From: an uncultured Bacteroidales bacterium
GTDB taxonomy: Bacteria; Bacteroidota; Bacteroidia; Bacteroidales; Paludibacteraceae
Reading direction: 5' to 3'
NCBI GenBank assembly: GCA_903912795.1
Contig: CAIWIS010000197.1
Location: forward strand, 1 to 7,657
DNA: 7,657 nucleotides
In this document: positions 6,395 to 7,657 of the stretch, piece by piece
Numbering within the stretch: the stretch's first letter is position 1
Layout: every line of letters starts with the position of its first letter
Notes under the pieces: generated by a model
Told to the model about the DNA's origin: nothing
Seen by the model: only the letters and a program-made list of their open reading frames with translations
The model's database searches: none
Made by a program: the position numbers and the translations under genes

Positions 6395-6478
6395 GTAAGC
6401 AGGTTTGATAGGTACGTATCAAACACTATGACAGGTACTTATCAAACACCTTGATAGGTACCTATCAAACTAACTTAC
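6395..6478. repeat. palindromic 23-bp tandem repeat array between convergent genes
   Basis: Three contiguous 23-bp units start at 6407, 6430 and 6453. Each contains GGTAC and TATCAAAC at fixed distance (TATCAAAC at 6417, 6440 and 6463). The first unit with its flank forms GTTTGATA (6403-6410) and TATCAAAC (6417-6424) around a 6-nt centre. The third is centred on a perfect 18-bp palindrome, TTGATAGGTACCTATCAA (6451-6468). The outer edges form a larger inverted repeat, 6395-6415 against 6458-6478, with 18 of 21 positions paired (GTAAG...GATAGGTAC). It sits 31 bp after the CoA-binding stop and 5 bp after the stop of the minus-strand HU-like gene. There is no T-run, so it is not a simple terminator. 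It could be a bidirectional transcript end by hairpin, a protein-binding array or an intergenic repeat element. Confidence 0.85.
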
Positions 6479-6483
6479 ATTAC

Positions 6484-7215
6484 TTAATCAACATTAAGTA
6501 GATTCGGGTATAACAACAATCGGGCTTGGGTTAATGGAGTGGCATTTCCGCTGTACTGAGTAATAATCTTTAATTGGTAAGTACCCGGAGCCAAATCAGG
6601 CACAAAAATCCTTACCGTAGCATTGCCATTATCGTAGCAGTCGGTTGGGCGAAGGTGTATTTCCGAGCCGCTTTCGGTATGTACAAAATATACACCTACC
6701 GAAGGGTCATTGCCTGTAATTTTTACTTTGTCGCCACTAATTACAAGTAGCCGGTTTACTTTTAAATGGCTGACATCTAGTTTGGTTTGGCCATCTGTCA
6801 CTTTTCGGATGCCATAGTTGAATGGCTCAATGTGTAAAATTTCAGCCGTCATGATTTTAGCTCTTTGGTGGGTTAGTTTAGTGGCACTAAACACAATATC
6901 CACACGGTGTCTTTTTGCATCAAAATTATCGTATTTAGAGGTGAAAGAGCCTTTCACATTTGCCTGAACAGTAAAATAATCGGTGTTTATTTTGTTTCCA
7001 TCTTCGAGCAATTCTAACATTTCTTCGAAAAAAAGTTTCACATGATACTCCAGTACATCGGCATTCAATATACATGACTTTTCTTTTGCTGATTCACAAA
7101 TTTCCTTAATGTTGTAGGTTGTGTTTTTGGATGTACGAGCCAAATACGAGCCTTTGGCATTTTTCATGGGGTTAGGGTACAGAAAGGCTTTGATGGAGCG
7201 ATTGATATTAGACAT
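6484..7215 (-). CDS. HU-like DNA-binding protein with C-terminal DUF4469 Ig-like domain
   Basis: The 243-residue protein matches the two-domain architecture known from Bacteroidales (Bvu_2165-like). Residues 1-125 are an IHF/HU-like DNA-binding domain (MSNINRSIKAFLYPNPM, then helix YNIKEICESAKEKSCIL and NADVLEYHVKLFFEEMLELLEDGNKINTDYFTVQANVKGSFTS). The HU-type 'G..I.t.yF....v.GsF' arm region is clear at about 73-94. Residues 140-243 form a DUF4469 Ig-like beta sandwich (LLVISGDKVKITGNDPSVGVYFV to LAPGTYQLKIITQYSGN). A nucleoid-associated or mobile-element-related role is often assumed for the family but is not proven. There is no signal peptide, so it should be intracellular, although the Ig-like half is odd for such a protein. 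The ATG is at 7213-7215, about 36 nt after the predicted transcription start. The 23-bp palindromic repeats begin only a few bases past its stop codon. A helicase gene lies upstream on the same strand. Confidence 0.85.
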   Translation of the reverse strand: MSNINRSIKAFLYPNPMKNAKGSYLARTSKNTTYNIKEICESAKEKSCILNADVLEYHVKLFFEEMLELLEDGNKINTDYFTVQANVKGSFTSKYDNFDAKRHRVDIVFSATKLTHQRAKIMTAEILHIEPFNYGIRKVTDGQTKLDVSHLKVNRLLVISGDKVKITGNDPSVGVYFVHTESGSEIHLRPTDCYDNGNATVRIFVPDLAPGTYQLKIITQYSGNATPLTQARLLLYPNLLNVD

Positions 7216-7257
7216 ATAATAAATGATTATTTAGGGGTAAATGTAAGTTTGTTGCTG

Positions 7258-7286
7258 CAAAAATATAAAAAAAAACTGCGCAGCAG
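7258..7286 (-). promoter_or_regulatory. promoter of the HU-like gene
   Basis: On the minus strand TATTTTTG (7258-7265) matches TAnnTTTG. CTG (7284-7286), 18 bp upstream, is a one-base variant of the TTG -33 element. Transcription would start near 7251, 36 nt before the ATG. The A-run at 7265-7275 lies inside the spacer. Confidence 0.55.
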
Positions 7287-7343
7287 TTAAATGTAAATAG
7301 CCATGTATGTAATGCATGGAAATAAATGGGTGTGTTCGCAACA

Positions 7344-7413
7344 GAACCCCGAAAGGGGTTCAATAATAATATTGAGGTCAGCTCGGTTGCGTTATTCAAC
7401 CCCTGTCGGGGTT
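7344..7413. repeat. REP/BIME-like twin-hairpin element
   Basis: Two hairpins share the same stem. The first is GAACCCC (7344-7350), GAAA tetraloop, GGGGTTC (7355-7361). The second is AACCCC (7398-7403), TGTC loop, GGGGTT (7408-7413). The inner flanks also mirror each other: GGGGTTCAATAA (7355-7366) pairs with TTATTCAACCCC (7392-7403) with one mismatch. The whole unit can therefore form either two small hairpins or one longer stem. The stem sequence and the CAATAATAAT linker resemble intergenic palindromes that I recall as frequent in Bacteroidota genomes. No RAYT-type transposase is in the window. It lies between the HU-like gene and the helicase gene, outside any plausible coding frame. Confidence 0.7.
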
Positions 7414-7570
7414 AGGGGAGTCAGTCGTGTCATACATTCCATATACGTGCTCATAGTAGTTTACTTGATAATAGTTTGTTGATGTTATTTGTTAATAGAA
7501 TACCAAACTCCGACTGCGAATAGTTAAAACTGTTGAAGTAAGTGTGTTTGAGAACCTAAAATGCAATTTT
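7414..7570. other. intergenic sequence with no recognised gene
   Basis: This completes a 355-bp interval between the helicase stop (7571) and the HU-like start (7215), which also holds the promoter and the twin hairpins. Nothing else with coding character is visible. No T-run terminator for the helicase gene was found on the minus strand. Confidence 0.5.
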
Positions 7571-7657
7571 TTATTGAAGTGTTATTACCTCTTTTTGAGT
7601 GAATATTATCAGTTTTTTTGATGCTCTTGTCAATGCTACATATAAATGTTTAGCAGA
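7571..7657 (-). CDS. partial: C-terminus of a superfamily 1 (UvrD/RecD-like) DNA helicase
   Basis: The window ends inside this gene, so only the last 28 residues and the stop (TAA, complement of 7571-7573) are present. They read SAKHLYVALTRASKKLIIF followed by TQKEVITLQ. The LYVALTRA segment is SF1 helicase motif VI, where the arginine contacts ATP; it occurs near the end of UvrD_C and UvrD_C_2 domains and is normally followed by a strand like KKLIIF. A terminus about 17 residues after the motif fits helicases that end with the UvrD_C_2 domain, rather than AddA/RecB types with a nuclease domain behind it. The protein would unwind DNA with ATP; the exact subfamily cannot be set from this fragment. 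The gene is transcribed in the same direction as the HU-like gene, 355 bp upstream of it. Confidence 0.8.
   Translation of the reverse strand, partial: SAKHLYVALTRASKKLIIFTQKEVITLQ

Noticed and set aside
6407..6475. CRISPR-like array
   Set aside because: The three 23-bp units are directly adjacent with no unique spacers, and no cas gene is present.
6364..6483. tRNA or small RNA gene in the convergent intergenic region
   Set aside because: No cloverleaf, anticodon stem or CCA end is visible; the structure is explained by the tandem palindromes.
7253..7285. Inverted pair TGCTGC...GCAGCA around the HU-like promoter as an operator
   Set aside because: The arms are only 6 bp, 21 bp apart and low in complexity; there is too little to support a regulatory call.
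7208..7399. 63-codon minus-strand open frame upstream of the HU-like gene
   Set aside because: It runs through the twin hairpins and the HU-like promoter, overlaps the start of the real gene and has no recognisable protein character.

Overview
The window looks like chromosomal DNA from a Bacteroidota species, most likely in or near the Bacteroidales/Marinilabiliales. The reasons are its high AT content, the near absence of Shine-Dalgarno sites, repeated TAnnTTTG -7 promoter elements upstream of genes, a GIN-domain (DUF2807) lipoprotein, and an HU-like/DUF4469 protein of a type known mainly from this phylum. No complete transposase, phage module, CRISPR array, rRNA or tRNA is visible.

Left part (1-2482): an alpha/beta hydrolase gene ends in a clear intrinsic terminator. 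A well-formed promoter then drives a GIN-domain lipoprotein. Close behind lies the 5' part of an outer-membrane-type protein gene, broken off after 119 codons. The next 340 bp have no intact gene. They hold a 26-codon orphan C-terminal tail, a promoter-like element, and a startless open frame that runs into the following gene. This stretch reads as a deletion or decay scar.

Middle part (2483-6363): five compact plus-strand genes follow: a GNAT acetyltransferase, a MATE efflux transporter, a CPBP-type intramembrane protease, a small flavodoxin-fold protein and a CoA_binding_2 protein. The protease and flavodoxin genes are 18 bp apart and probably share a transcript. The MATE, protease and CoA-binding genes each have their own TAnnTTTG element. 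In two cases (the lipoprotein and the CoA-binding protein) this element rules out an upstream TTG start and fixes the ATG. The genes look like an ordinary mix of stress, detoxification and housekeeping functions rather than one pathway.

Right part (6364-7657): the CoA-binding gene and a minus-strand HU-like/DUF4469 gene converge on a compact array of three 23-bp repeats. The array is built from GGTAC-centred palindromes and includes a perfect 18-bp palindrome. Upstream of the HU-like gene, after its minus-strand promoter, lies a REP/BIME-like pair of hairpins with identical AACCCC/GGGGTT stems. At the right edge the window cuts into the C-terminus of a superfamily 1 helicase gene (motif VI, YVALTRA) on the minus strand. 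The repeat array and the twin-hairpin element are the least explained structures here. I see no convincing new multi-gene defence or biosynthetic system.
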